This document shows positions 25,572-34,738 of a DNA stretch of 64,000 nt, in pieces. Location: assembly GCA_937868095.1 (NCBI GenBank), contig CALMLO010000027.1:56879-120878 (forward strand), given 5' to 3'. Below the pieces are notes generated by a model, which was not told where the DNA came from, ran no database searches, and saw nothing but the letters and a program-made list of their open reading frames with translations. How positions within the stretch are numbered: the first letter of the stretch is position 1; each line of letters starts with the position of its first letter. This DNA comes from an uncultured Phycisphaerales bacterium (lineage in GTDB: Bacteria; Planctomycetota; Phycisphaerae; Sedimentisphaerales; Anaerohalosphaeraceae). The position numbers and the translations under genes are program-made.

Positions 25572-26732
25572 ATGAAGATTGTGGCAGACCAGAACATTCC
25601 CTTTGTCAAAGAATGTTTTGCTTCACTCGGCGAGGTCTGGGTGTACCCGGGCCGGCAAATCACCTCTCAGACGGTGCGGGATGCGGATATCCTGCTGGTG
25701 CGGAGCATCACGCCGGTAAATGAAGCGCTGCTGGCGGGCAGCCGCGTGAAATTTGCAGCCACGGCAACCATCGGCACCGACCATGTGGATACAGCATATC
25801 TGGAGCGGGCCGGCATCGGTTTTGCTTCCGCCCCGGGCTCCAACGCCAACAGTGTGGCTGAATATGTCACGGCGGCCCTCCTGCTGCTCGGCCGCAAATA
25901 CCGCTTTACCCTCGAGGGCAAAAGTATCGGCATTATCGGCGCCGGCAATGTCGGTTCCCGTGTAGATATCAAATGCCGTGCCCTGGGGATGAAGACCGTT
26001 CTTAATGATCCGCCCCTGGCCCGCTGTACGGCAGATCCCAAATACCGCCCCCTCGAAGAGACCCTTGCCTGTGATATCGTAACGCTCCATACGCCGCTGA
26101 CCAAGGAAGGACCCGATCGGACATTTCATCTGGCAGACGAGACGTTCTTCTCCCTCCTTAAGAAAGGGGCGGTGTTTATCAATACCGCCCGCGGAGCGGT
26201 GATGGACAGCGAAGCCCTCAAAAAAGCGATGAAGGCAGGCAAGACCGCCGGCGTCGTGCTGGATGTCTGGGAGAATGAACCCGCGCCCGACCCATGGCTG
26301 GTGCGCAGTGTGGATATTTCCACGCCGCATATTGCCGGCTATTCTTTTGACGGCAAGGTGAACGGCCTGCTGATGATTTACCGCGCGGCCTGCGCCTTTT
26401 TTAAGGTTCCCCCGCAGCACACCGAACAGGATTTTCTGCCGCCGCCGGCTGTAGCGGAGATACAAATCACAAACGAGCAAATTCAGTCAATGTCCGAAGA
26501 AGCCCTGCTCCACGAGACGGTCCAGCAGGTTTATCCGATTGGGCGGGATGATTTTAATATGCGCGAGATTCTCCAGGTGCCCGAGCCGCAGCGAGGGGCC
26601 TTCTTTGACCAGCTCAGAAAAGATTATCCCGTCCGCAGGGAGTTTCAGAATACCGTGGTAAAACTGCCTGGCGGTGCGGCCTCTCTGGCCGGCAAACTGG
26701 CTGGCATCGGGTTTCAGGTTTCGAAATGGTAA
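25572..26732 (+). CDS. pdxB: 4-phosphoerythronate dehydrogenase
   Basis: 386 residues, D-2-hydroxyacid dehydrogenase fold with the PdxB C-terminal dimer domain. MKIVADQNIPFVKECFASLGEV is the PdxB-type start, SIGIIGAGNVGSRV binds NAD, and LDVWENEPAPD precedes the catalytic His (STPHIAGYS). It acts in the DXP-independent branch of pyridoxal phosphate synthesis. ATG 25572 has AAGGAAAA. It overlaps folP by 7 bases. Confidence 0.9.
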   Translation: MKIVADQNIPFVKECFASLGEVWVYPGRQITSQTVRDADILLVRSITPVNEALLAGSRVKFAATATIGTDHVDTAYLERAGIGFASAPGSNANSVAEYVTAALLLLGRKYRFTLEGKSIGIIGAGNVGSRVDIKCRALGMKTVLNDPPLARCTADPKYRPLEETLACDIVTLHTPLTKEGPDRTFHLADETFFSLLKKGAVFINTARGAVMDSEALKKAMKAGKTAGVVLDVWENEPAPDPWLVRSVDISTPHIAGYSFDGKVNGLLMIYRAACAFFKVPPQHTEQDFLPPPAVAEIQITNEQIQSMSEEALLHETVQQVYPIGRDDFNMREILQVPEPQRGAFFDQLRKDYPVRREFQNTVVKLPGGAASLAGKLAGIGFQVSKW

Positions 26733-27595
26733 ATGTTCCCCCCATACTCCAGTGGCCCGCCGGCCGGCTGGATTTTTCTGCCGGCCCGCTGGTTATGGGC
26801 ATTCTCAATATTACGCCGGACTCCTTCAGTGACGGCGGCCGCTTCCTCGATAAAGACAAAGCCGTTGCAGCCGGTATTCAGATGGCCCGCCAGGGCGCGG
26901 CGATTATCGATGTCGGAGCCGAATCAACCCGCCCCGGCGCCTCACCGGTGCCTGTCGAAGAGCAGATTCGGCGGGCCGTGCCCGTGATTAAGGAACTTTC
27001 AGCCGGAATCAATATTCCAATCAGCATAGATGCCAAAGATGCCGATGCCGCCGAAGCAGCCGTAAAGGCAGGCGCTTCAATTTTGAACGACATCACTGCA
27101 CTGGCGGACGAGCGAATGGCTCAGCTGGCCGTCCGATACCAGCTGCCGGTGATTCTGATGCATATGCAGGGCACCCCGGAAACAATGCAGGTGCAGCCGC
27201 ACTATGAAAACGTAGTCCGCCAGGTGAAGGAGTTTTTGGCCCAGCGGGCCGCATGTGCCCAGGCAAGCGGGATTCCGGCCGAGCGGATTTTCGTGGATCC
27301 GGGCATCGGCTTCGGCAAGACAACCGAGCACAATCTGCTGCTGCTGAACCAACTGGGACAAATCACCTCCTTGGGCTATCGGGTTTTGGTAGGGCTCAGC
27401 CGCAAGCGATTTCTCGGAGAAATTACCGGTAAACAGGAACCCAAAGAGCGGCTTTTCGCCACAGCCGCAGCGGTCGCCTTGTCTGCTGCCCAGGGGGCAT
27501 CGATTGTCCGCGTGCACGATGTTGCCCCCATGGTGGATGTGGTAAAGACGGCCTATGCCATTGCCTCTGCGGCGGGCTCGTCCTTTGCAACATAA
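26726..27595 (+). CDS. folP: Dihydropteroate synthase
   Basis: 289 residues. VMGILNITPDSFSDGG is the classic opening motif, followed by DVGAESTRPGA and FVDPGIGFGKTTEHN. It joins p-aminobenzoate to the pterin in folate synthesis and is the sulfonamide target. Its ATG lies inside the end of pdxB, so the two vitamin genes are translationally coupled. Confidence 0.96.
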   Translation: MVNVPPILQWPAGRLDFSAGPLVMGILNITPDSFSDGGRFLDKDKAVAAGIQMARQGAAIIDVGAESTRPGASPVPVEEQIRRAVPVIKELSAGINIPISIDAKDADAAEAAVKAGASILNDITALADERMAQLAVRYQLPVILMHMQGTPETMQVQPHYENVVRQVKEFLAQRAACAQASGIPAERIFVDPGIGFGKTTEHNLLLLNQLGQITSLGYRVLVGLSRKRFLGEITGKQEPKERLFATAAAVALSAAQGASIVRVHDVAPMVDVVKTAYAIASAAGSSFAT

Positions 27596-27623
27596 AAAAT
27601 GAACTTACCTTCGGTCGGAACTG

Positions 27624-28580
27624 CTAAGGAGAAGGCGGGCTTTGATTTTTCATCTGTTGGCGGGTGAGATAAAGCTGTTCCTGAATAAGTTTTCGGTTGG
27701 CGCTGATAAGGTCGGCCAGAATGCCCAGCACCCACAGCAGAAAAGTGAGAATCAGAAGAATCGCCGCCAGCAGAAGAGACTGAATATGTCCGCGCCCGTC
27801 GCCGCTGAAGAAAAAGTACAAATACCGAAGACACAGCGCCAGCCCAAATATGCCGGGCACAAGCGACGCATACAGAAATGTCCGCAGCGGTTTATAGGTA
27901 ATGTAAGACCGCAGGATAATCGAGGCGGAGCGGCCGATATAGCGGGGCGTAGAGGAAATCAGACGGGAAGGGCGGGTCTGAGGATTGACGCGGATCGGCA
28001 CAGAGCCGATTCGCAGGTCCATATGTCCGGCCTGAATAATCGTTTCAAGGGTATAGGTATAGCGGTTGAATACATGCACTTTCATGGCGGCTTCAGCGGA
28101 ATACGCCCGAAAGCCGCTGGTGGTGTCCGGGATGTCCGTACCGGAGAACTGGCGGACAATCAGACTGCCGATCTGCTGAAGTTTCTTTTTGCACCAGCTG
28201 AAGTCTTTGATGGTTTCGATGGGCCGTGCTCCGACAACGATATCGAGTTTGCCTGCAAGGATAGGCCTAATCAGCTCAGGAATGCAGCGTCCGTCATACT
28301 GGTTATCGCCGTCCGTGTTGACGATAATGTCGGCACCCAACTGGGCGGCATACTGAAGCCCCCGCAAAAACGCAAAGGCCAGCCCCCGATTGGAGCCGAG
28401 CGGAAGAATATGATGAACCCCAAGCCGGCGGGCTAACGGAACAGTGCCGTCGGTGCTGCCGTCGTCGATAACAAGGTATTCGATGGTGTCAATACCTTCG
28501 ATTTGCCGGGGCAGGTCGGCGATGACCTGCGGCAGGGTGGCTTCTTCATTATAGCATGGGATTTGGATAATCAGTTTCAT
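27624..28580 (-). CDS. GT2 family glycosyltransferase (dolichol-phosphate-sugar synthase type)
   Basis: 318 residues. N-terminal GT-A domain: LIIQIPCYNEEATLPQVIADLP, YLVIDDGSTDGT, VNTDGDNQYDGRCIPEL (DxD-like metal site). Two C-terminal membrane spans (residues ~230-300) as in DPMS/GtrB-type enzymes that charge a lipid phosphate with a sugar. ATG 28580 has GGAAACAG upstream; upstream in-frame codons overlap its promoter. Transcribed divergently from a methyltransferase. Confidence 0.88.
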   Translation of the reverse strand: MKLIIQIPCYNEEATLPQVIADLPRQIEGIDTIEYLVIDDGSTDGTVPLARRLGVHHILPLGSNRGLAFAFLRGLQYAAQLGADIIVNTDGDNQYDGRCIPELIRPILAGKLDIVVGARPIETIKDFSWCKKKLQQIGSLIVRQFSGTDIPDTTSGFRAYSAEAAMKVHVFNRYTYTLETIIQAGHMDLRIGSVPIRVNPQTRPSRLISSTPRYIGRSASIILRSYITYKPLRTFLYASLVPGIFGLALCLRYLYFFFSGDGRGHIQSLLLAAILLILTFLLWVLGILADLISANRKLIQEQLYLTRQQMKNQSPPSP

Positions 28581-28604
28581 CGCTGTTTCCCAAAAACAGA
28601 AATG

Positions 28605-28633
28605 ACTATACTTGGACACTTCGGCCCTGTCCA
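28605..28633 (-). promoter_or_regulatory. Candidate GT2 gene promoter
   Basis: Minus-strand TGGACA (28633-28628) and TATAGT (28610-28605) are 17 bases apart, ~18-25 bases before the ATG at 28580. Confidence 0.6.
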
Positions 28634-28665
28634 CAAAAAATCCGCCGCAGACACCGACGAAAGAC

Positions 28666-28695
28666 TTGCACGGTGACTCTGCCGAAGGATATAGT
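28666..28695 (+). promoter_or_regulatory. Candidate methyltransferase promoter
   Basis: TTGCAC (28666-28671) and TATAGT (28690-28695) are 18 bases apart, just before the GGAGGAAA SD of the gene at 28724. Confidence 0.6.
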
Positions 28696-28723
28696 GAAAA
28701 GGAAACTCTGCGGAGGAAATAAG

Positions 28724-29365
28724 ATGGTCGAATCGAAAAACCCTTATTATGCGGCGGATTACGATGATTTGATTCGATTTATCACCTACTATCATCAGAT
28801 AGACTTAATTCGCCGGCTGGGGGTTCGGGAACTTCTGGAGGTCGGCTGCGGCAATCGGACAGTGTCGGCTTATCTGGGCTGGCATGGGGTAAAGGTGATC
28901 ACGTGTGACTTGGATGCAGATTTGAGGCCGGATGTGGTGGGGGACATTCGGCATCTGCCTTTTAAAGCGGATTCATTTGAAGCGGCGGCGGCTTTTGAGG
29001 TGCTTGAACATCTTCCGTGGGAGCAAGTGGATGCGGCCCTGAAGGAACTGCATCGGGTCAGCCGTCATTATGTAGTTTTGTCCGTCCCTTATTTGCCGCT
29101 TTATTTCGAGATGGTGGTTCGGTTCCCCTTGCTGAGGCAGATGGCAGGCAGGCCGTATCTGGATTTGTTTGTTGGCCTTCCTTTTTCGTGCTTTCGCCGC
29201 TGCAGTCCTTCTCATCACTGGGAACTGGGGCTGCCGGGGTATTCGCTGCGGCGGTTTCGGAGAAAATTGATGTCCTTTTTCCGCATTGAACGAGAACTGA
29301 GACCTGTTTTGCATCCGCTTCATCGGTTATTTGTATTGACCAAGTGCCCGGAAAAGGATTCCTGA
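28724..29365 (+). CDS. SAM-dependent methyltransferase (type 11-like)
   Basis: 213 residues. ELLEVGCGNRTVSAYLG is the SAM-binding motif I, ITCDLDADLRPDVVGDIRHLPF motif II, and FEVLEHLPWEQVDAALKELHRVSRHYVVLSVPY motif III. Start ATG 28724 is set by GGAGGAAATAAG. It sits among surface-glycan genes, so a sugar or lipid-linked glycan is a likely substrate (inference). Confidence 0.82.
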   Translation: MVESKNPYYAADYDDLIRFITYYHQIDLIRRLGVRELLEVGCGNRTVSAYLGWHGVKVITCDLDADLRPDVVGDIRHLPFKADSFEAAAAFEVLEHLPWEQVDAALKELHRVSRHYVVLSVPYLPLYFEMVVRFPLLRQMAGRPYLDLFVGLPFSCFRRCSPSHHWELGLPGYSLRRFRRKLMSFFRIERELRPVLHPLHRLFVLTKCPEKDS

Positions 29366-29413
29366 TGCGGATAGTTGACGAAGGGCAGCCCTCAGAGGAC
29401 CGGGGATGCTGAT

Positions 29414-30748
29414 TCACATCTCAGCCGATTTTTTAGAACTTCGCCGACGCAGAAACTCTGCTGCGCTTTGGAAAAGACACCTGAAATCCTCCGGCCCAAT
29501 CAGCAGACGGCGCAGCGGTGTTCCGCTTTGGCGATGATAGCAGCACACCCAGAAGAGGGTGGAAAAAAGATAAGATAATGTGCTGGCGACAGCCGCCCCG
29601 ATGATAGTCCACAGCGGAATCAGCAGCAGATTCAGCACCAGATTCAGCGAGAAGGTCAGATAGCCGTTGATAACACTGAATTTTGGTTTTTGGCGTGCGG
29701 CCATATCGCCAGCGAGAATATCTGCAGCGCTGACGACGGCAACACCGGCGATGAGAATCCAAAAGGGTGCGATAGCGCCGGCATAGGGCTTGCCGAGGAG
29801 AAACCAAATGGCGGCGGTCCCCACGCAGCCGTAGGGAACCAGCGACAGCAGAGTAAACAGGCAGGTCAGCCGGAAAACCTGAGGCACCTCGGCCTGCCGA
29901 TTTTTCAAATCGCTGGACAAATGAGGAAGAAAAGCCATCGAAACGGCATTGGGCAGAAGGCGAAGCCGCTCAGCCAGCGACGCAGCAATCATATACTGCC
30001 CGAGCTGCTCGAGCGGCGCCATAAAACCAAGCATAAATTGATCCTGATAAAGAAGAAGAAATCCGGCGATGTGAGACAAACTCATCTGAACGCCGAAGCG
30101 AAGGGTCTTTTTCAGCAGAGGGCCGCTTTGGGCGGTCCATCGCAGATTCAGATATGGCCGAAGATAGCGGAGAGCCAGCCCAATCCCCGGCAGACAGCAG
30201 AGGATAGACAGAACCATAACAGTTGTTACGGTTAACGGCCCGCGGATAAGAAAAACCAGCAGCAGTATCAGCAGCGAGACCGTCTGAATCAATTGGACGC
30301 GGACGGACCGGCTGATTTGTCCGCACCCGCGGACCAGGGTCATCAGATTCTGAGCCAGCATAAAAAAAGGAGTATAAGCAATGCTGAGAATGATGAGGCC
30401 GCCCGTCATGGCGGCAAATTGCCCTTTGGGAATGGGAAGGGCAAAAAAGAGATACTGCACCAGACCTGCCAGGGCGGCGCCGACGATACTGAGCAGAATA
30501 GTAAAGACAAAAAGCTCGCGGCGACGCTCCGGATAAAGACCGGGAAAAGCAGCGTTGGAGGTCTCCAGCCCGAAACTGAATATTTTGCTCAGAATCAAGG
30601 GAAACAGCTGAGCCAGCCGCAGAAGCCCCCGGTCCGCCGGCCCCAGAAGGCGGGCGGTCAGAAGGGCGACAGCTGCCATCAGCAGTGAAAACAGCACGTT
30701 GCCTGTCAGTTGGGTGCCGATGTTCTTTTTCAGAGAAGCGCTGCTCAT
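29414..30748 (-). CDS. Polysaccharide flippase (Wzx/MVF-like)
   Basis: 444 residues with about 12-14 hydrophobic spans; the N-terminal LTGNVLFSLLMAAVALLTARLLGPADRGLLRLAQLFPLI is typical of O-antigen flippases. It would move lipid-linked glycans across the inner membrane. Its ATG overlaps the stop of the UPF0104 gene (ATGA). Confidence 0.85.
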   Translation of the reverse strand: MSSASLKKNIGTQLTGNVLFSLLMAAVALLTARLLGPADRGLLRLAQLFPLILSKIFSFGLETSNAAFPGLYPERRRELFVFTILLSIVGAALAGLVQYLFFALPIPKGQFAAMTGGLIILSIAYTPFFMLAQNLMTLVRGCGQISRSVRVQLIQTVSLLILLLVFLIRGPLTVTTVMVLSILCCLPGIGLALRYLRPYLNLRWTAQSGPLLKKTLRFGVQMSLSHIAGFLLLYQDQFMLGFMAPLEQLGQYMIAASLAERLRLLPNAVSMAFLPHLSSDLKNRQAEVPQVFRLTCLFTLLSLVPYGCVGTAAIWFLLGKPYAGAIAPFWILIAGVAVVSAADILAGDMAARQKPKFSVINGYLTFSLNLVLNLLLIPLWTIIGAAVASTLSYLFSTLFWVCCYHRQSGTPLRRLLIGPEDFRCLFQSAAEFLRRRSSKKSAEM

Positions 30749-31812
30749 ACGGAAGAAGACCCCGGCGTTGAGTTTGCAGAGGAGCCGTCGGGAGGATGCT
30801 TTATCAGATGCCAGCCGCCGGCGGCCAGTCCCAGACCGATAGTTACCACCATGGTGATTATGCGGCTCAAAAGGGAAACGAGAATCCCTTCGGCCATGCC
30901 GATGTGGAGTTGCTCAGCAAGAAACCCATAGGCCAATTCTTTAATGCCGAGATTGCCCCCGGGCGTAATCACAATCCGATTGCACAAACCCAGTACCGCC
31001 AGAAACAAAGCGACGCCGGATGGGTCAATAGGCAGTCCCAATCCGTAAAAACAGCCGAAAATGACGACGGCGGAGAACAAAAAGGACAGGAATCCGCCGC
31101 TCGACAGAATGAGCAGAAAAACAGGGTCTTTGAGGCCGGTTAGAATGGCTGAAGAAAGTTCGAGAAATCGCCGGTGTGCCCACCCGGAAAGGCGGCCGGA
31201 GAGATGCACGGACCCCAGGAGTTTTCCCAAAAGCAGCGGCACGACGACGAAGCAGACCAGAACCGCCAGAATCAGCAGCGCCGCATTGATCCCCAGCACT
31301 TCCAGATGGGGGGCGGCCGCAGCGATGACAACGGCCCCGAACAGCAGAAACAGACACGTGTCCAGCCATGTGATAAACAAAGCACTGGCCAGAAATTTGG
31401 CGATGGAAACACTGTATTCTTTCTTAAAAACCCAGGCACGGTAAAGATTGCCCGTCTGGCCGGCCATCAAACTGAACAGACGCGAAATCAGAAAAAACCG
31501 CACCCACGAGCGGAAAGGAATCTGCAAACCGGTTTTCTTGCGGACAACATGGCGGAAACGAAAAATGTAAAGCAGATTGTTCAGAATGGTAACCAGAAAC
31601 AGCACCGCCAGAAGCGGGGCCGACAGATTCCGCAGAGAGGCCAATTGGCTCTTGTTTTGCAGGAGGAACCACACGACATACGCCAGAACGGCAAGAGCGG
31701 CGGCCCAGCGCAGCATTCGGAATATGCGAACGGCGGGGCGGGAACGCATGGGGCTATCCAGCCCTGGCTCAGCAGAACCAGACAACGATGAAAATAGACT
31801 TTCGTGCTCCAA
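30745..31812 (-). CDS. UPF0104 / lysylphosphatidylglycerol synthase-type membrane protein
   Basis: 355 residues with about eight spans. FRFRHVVRKKTGLQIPFRSWVRFFLISRLFSLMAGQTGNLYRAWVFKKEY and the later TPGGNLGIKELAYGFLA match the membrane (flippase) half of MprF and UPF0104 proteins; the catalytic transferase half is absent. TTG 31812 is taken as start because the promoter predicts a ~19-base leader and AGGA stands in range; ATG 31749 is the alternative. Confidence 0.75.
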   Translation of the reverse strand: MEHESLFSSLSGSAEPGLDSPMRSRPAVRIFRMLRWAAALAVLAYVVWFLLQNKSQLASLRNLSAPLLAVLFLVTILNNLLYIFRFRHVVRKKTGLQIPFRSWVRFFLISRLFSLMAGQTGNLYRAWVFKKEYSVSIAKFLASALFITWLDTCLFLLFGAVVIAAAAPHLEVLGINAALLILAVLVCFVVVPLLLGKLLGSVHLSGRLSGWAHRRFLELSSAILTGLKDPVFLLILSSGGFLSFLFSAVVIFGCFYGLGLPIDPSGVALFLAVLGLCNRIVITPGGNLGIKELAYGFLAEQLHIGMAEGILVSLLSRIITMVVTIGLGLAAGGWHLIKHPPDGSSANSTPGSSSV

Positions 31813-31837
31813 ACGACTTTTTCCTGTTGCGGCAGAC

Positions 31838-31865
31838 TTTATATACGGGGGTTCAAAAAAGTCAA
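31838..31865 (-). promoter_or_regulatory. Candidate promoter of UPF0104-flippase operon
   Basis: Minus-strand TTGACT (31865-31860) and TATAAA (31843-31838) are 16 bases apart. The predicted start near 31831 supports the TTG start codon at 31812. Confidence 0.65.
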
Positions 31866-31902
31866 AATATTTTTATTAGAGTCTGTCCGCTCTGTTTCTG
31901 TT

Positions 31903-33537
31903 TTAATGTAATAAAATCCCTGCCTGTTCCTGTTGCTGATGGACCCGGCGAATGCGCAGCGCCATATACGGCTTGCCGGGCAGGGGTACCGAGCGGCCGT
32001 CTTTGTCGGCAAAAGTGTAGTCGTCTTTCTTCCTGATTTCAAATACACCCTCAACCGGAGTGATGGTCATACTCCAGGTGTCAATCACCTCAACCGTGAA
32101 TTTCATCCCTTCCGACAGATCTGCTTTGTACAGTTCAAACGGCCATTCGGTGAAAGTTTCCCGGCCAAAGTATCCAAGATAGTACTCGCCGCCTTTTCCG
32201 GCGAAAGGAAAATCCTGCCACTTGTCGATCGGCTCCAGTCCCTCCGGCGGTCCTTCCTCCATAATCTTTCGCAGGAAGGCAAGCCGCGGAGGACTCTGGC
32301 CATGCAGAAGGCCGCCTTTGGCCCACCAGATAATATCATCGGGATGAAGATAAGTCTCGCCGTGTCCGACATAGGTGCCGGCAATTGTACCCTCCCAAAA
32401 CCGGAGCACCATTTCCTCCGCCGAGAGGTTGCCCCATCGCTGCGGCAGATTGCCCTCGTATTTGACTTCATCGAACACGATCGGCTTGTAATAGACGTCC
32501 CGGTAAAGGACGGCACGGCCGTAATCCTCGACCGCGGAGCCGTTCTGGATACTGGCGTGAGTCACCCACGGCTGCGTATGGTTGTAGAGAAGAGTACCGT
32601 TGTGGATGGAACGAAGATGACCGTAAGGATCGCCGGCCTGGACAATCTGAAAAAATCGATCCCAGTCAGCCGGTGTTTTCTCCTTCATAAAATCGTACTC
32701 GTTGGCCATCGACCACCAGACATTGCGGAAGGCCGCCAAACGTGCGGCTGTATAACGAAGATAGCGCTCATCCGCCTCTTTGGGCATGCGGTCAAAACCC
32801 CAATGGCCCTTATCGTAAGGGTGAAAGAGAATGATATCCGCTTCTATCCCCATCTCGCCAAGCTGCTGAACCCGCTTTTCAAAATGGCGGAAAAACTCCG
32901 GATTCAATCGCGTAAAATCCCACCTCGAAGGCGGTGTCCCTTCAAATGGATATAAGGGCGGCTCACTTTTATTGTAGGAATACCATTTGGGAAAGACGCA
33001 GAAGCGGATTTTATTGAACGGCGATTTAGACAGTGTCTGCAGCGTCTGTTCCTGCAGTTGTTCGGTCTGATGGACCCACGCATAACATGTGGTTCCAATC
33101 GGGCGATACGGCGTGCCGTCGGCATAGGCAAAATGAAACGTGTTGACAACCCGCACCGGTCCATGATTTCCTTTCCCCGGCCGAAGCGCCCGCAAAGAAC
33201 CGGTTTTCCCCGACAGACCGGGATGGCTGCTTTGAGTTTCGTAGGTCCACAACCCCTGGGCGGGGGGACTGAAGCGGATGCGGTATATCCCGTCCCCGTC
33301 ATAGAAACCGAATACTTTTATACTTCGGCTGTCCTGAGTAAATACCGCCGTCAGTTCCACATCCGCAAACGGATTTCCATCGGCAGGCCCCTCAAAGGAT
33401 GCTTCAAACACGCCCCACTGTTCTGCCGCAGCGCTTTCTCCGTATGCATGGATTCCTGCAGGCAAAATCAACAGGACAGCCAGCCAACTGCCGACCCGAC
33501 TCGGCAGGTCTCCGGTTTTTCTTGAATTTAGCAGCAT
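31903..33537 (-). CDS. Secreted DUF5060/DUF4038-type glycoside hydrolase-like protein
   Basis: 544 residues. An N-terminal signal sequence ([19 protein letters not shown], ~15-33) precedes an Ig-like DUF5060 domain ([26 protein letters not shown]) and a TIM-barrel DUF4038-like domain ([57 protein letters not shown]); the Glu in ANEYD and DEVKYEG are likely catalytic. The C-terminal beta part resembles DUF5605. Probably an exo-acting enzyme on plant or algal glycan side chains. AAGGAG precedes the ATG. Confidence 0.8.
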   Translation of the reverse strand: MLLNSRKTGDLPSRVGSWLAVLLILPAGIHAYGESAAAEQWGVFEASFEGPADGNPFADVELTAVFTQDSRSIKVFGFYDGDGIYRIRFSPPAQGLWTYETQSSHPGLSGKTGSLRALRPGKGNHGPVRVVNTFHFAYADGTPYRPIGTTCYAWVHQTEQLQEQTLQTLSKSPFNKIRFCVFPKWYSYNKSEPPLYPFEGTPPSRWDFTRLNPEFFRHFEKRVQQLGEMGIEADIILFHPYDKGHWGFDRMPKEADERYLRYTAARLAAFRNVWWSMANEYDFMKEKTPADWDRFFQIVQAGDPYGHLRSIHNGTLLYNHTQPWVTHASIQNGSAVEDYGRAVLYRDVYYKPIVFDEVKYEGNLPQRWGNLSAEEMVLRFWEGTIAGTYVGHGETYLHPDDIIWWAKGGLLHGQSPPRLAFLRKIMEEGPPEGLEPIDKWQDFPFAGKGGEYYLGYFGRETFTEWPFELYKADLSEGMKFTVEVIDTWSMTITPVEGVFEIRKKDDYTFADKDGRSVPLPGKPYMALRIRRVHQQQEQAGILLH

Positions 33538-33565
33538 TCGAAAATCTCCTTGTTAGGGGGATTGT

Positions 33566-33594
33566 CCTATATATAGAATCCGCATCTTTGACAA
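33566..33594 (-). promoter_or_regulatory. Candidate promoter of the DUF5060 gene
   Basis: Minus-strand TTGTCA (33594-33589) and TATAGG (33571-33566) are 17 bases apart, ~30 bases from the ATG at 33537. Confidence 0.55.
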
Positions 33595-33615
33595 TTTCCA
33601 AATTGCTGTTTTGGC

Positions 33616-33644
33616 TTGAATTGTAGCAGATTTTTCTCTATACC
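33616..33644 (+). promoter_or_regulatory. Candidate promoter of DUF354 gene 1
   Basis: TTGAAT (33616-33621) and TATACC (33639-33644) are 17 bases apart, ~60 bases before the GTG at 33710. Confidence 0.5.
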
Positions 33645-33709
33645 GATAGGGGTTTTTGGGAAATGGAGAGCAAGACAGGTTTGGGAATTGTTCGGCTGGG
33701 AGAAAATCA

Positions 33710-34738
33710 GTGAAGATATTGATCGACCTTGGCCATCCGGCCCATATTCATTTTTTCCGTTTGGCCATTGAGCAGCTTTGTCAGCGGGGCTGCCAGGTGC
33801 TGCTGACCGTGCAGCTGAAGGATGTAATGCGGGAACTTTTGGACGCCTATGGACTGGCTTATGAGCGGGTGGATAATCCGGCAATGCCCCCGATGCTGCG
33901 GCCGCTGAAAGTGGCCGTGCGGGATTCCCGGCTGCTGCGGGTGATGCGGCGATTTCAGCCGGATGTGGTTTCCGCAATCGGGGGGATGTGGGCCGCCCAG
34001 GCAGCGTTTCTCTATGGGTGCCCTTCGGTGGTGTGGGACGATACGGAACATCACAAATGGGGACATCGGGCCTGCTGGCCGTTTGCTTCGGTGATTTACA
34101 GTCCCGACTGTTATCTTCTCAAACCCGTCCGCAAACAGATGCTTTATCCGGGCGTGCATGAACTGGCTTATCTTCATCCCAGCCGGTTTGAGCCGAGTGC
34201 GGAAGTGGTTCGCTCGGTCGGACTGAATCCTCAGCAGCCGTATGCTATTGTCCGCCTGGTAAGCTGGGAGGCGGTGCACGATATCGGCCAGCACGGCTTT
34301 CAGAAGGAGCGGCTGCTGGCTTTTTTGCGTCGGCTGGAGCCGCTTGTACAGCCCCTCATTACTTCGGAGAAACCCCTCCCGCCGGAGCTGGAACCCTATC
34401 GGCTGAACATTCCGCCCCATCTGATTCACCATATCCTTGCATTTGCCTGTTTGTGTGTGGGAGAGGGGGCTACCATGCTCAGCGAGGCAGCTCTGCTGGG
34501 TACCCCCGGGGTGTTTGTCAGTACCCTCCGTGCCGGCACGCTGAACCGCCTCGAGCAGTTCGGTCTTTTGAAGCAGACCTCAGATATGGAGCAGGCCCTT
34601 CAGATGGCTCTGGAATGGCTGAACGATGCCCAGGCGAAAGAAAAATGCCGCAAACGGCTCCAGGAGTATCTGAAGGGGCGAATGGACGTAACGGATTGGA
34701 TTGTTCAAGTACTCGAAAAATATGGCCGCCGCTCATAG
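33710..34738 (+). CDS. DUF354 family protein (glycosyltransferase-like), copy 1
   Basis: 342 residues, GT-B/UDP-GlcNAc 2-epimerase-like fold. VKILIDLGHPAHIHFFRLAIEQL is the standard DUF354 opening; YPGVHELAYLHPSRF and GEGATMLSEAALLGTPGVFV are conserved in both copies here. The GTG at 33710 is chosen as GGGAG stands 7-8 bases before it. Probably acts on surface glycan. It converges on wecB and the stop codons overlap by 6 bases. Confidence 0.83.
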   Translation: MKILIDLGHPAHIHFFRLAIEQLCQRGCQVLLTVQLKDVMRELLDAYGLAYERVDNPAMPPMLRPLKVAVRDSRLLRVMRRFQPDVVSAIGGMWAAQAAFLYGCPSVVWDDTEHHKWGHRACWPFASVIYSPDCYLLKPVRKQMLYPGVHELAYLHPSRFEPSAEVVRSVGLNPQQPYAIVRLVSWEAVHDIGQHGFQKERLLAFLRRLEPLVQPLITSEKPLPPELEPYRLNIPPHLIHHILAFACLCVGEGATMLSEAALLGTPGVFVSTLRAGTLNRLEQFGLLKQTSDMEQALQMALEWLNDAQAKEKCRKRLQEYLKGRMDVTDWIVQVLEKYGRRS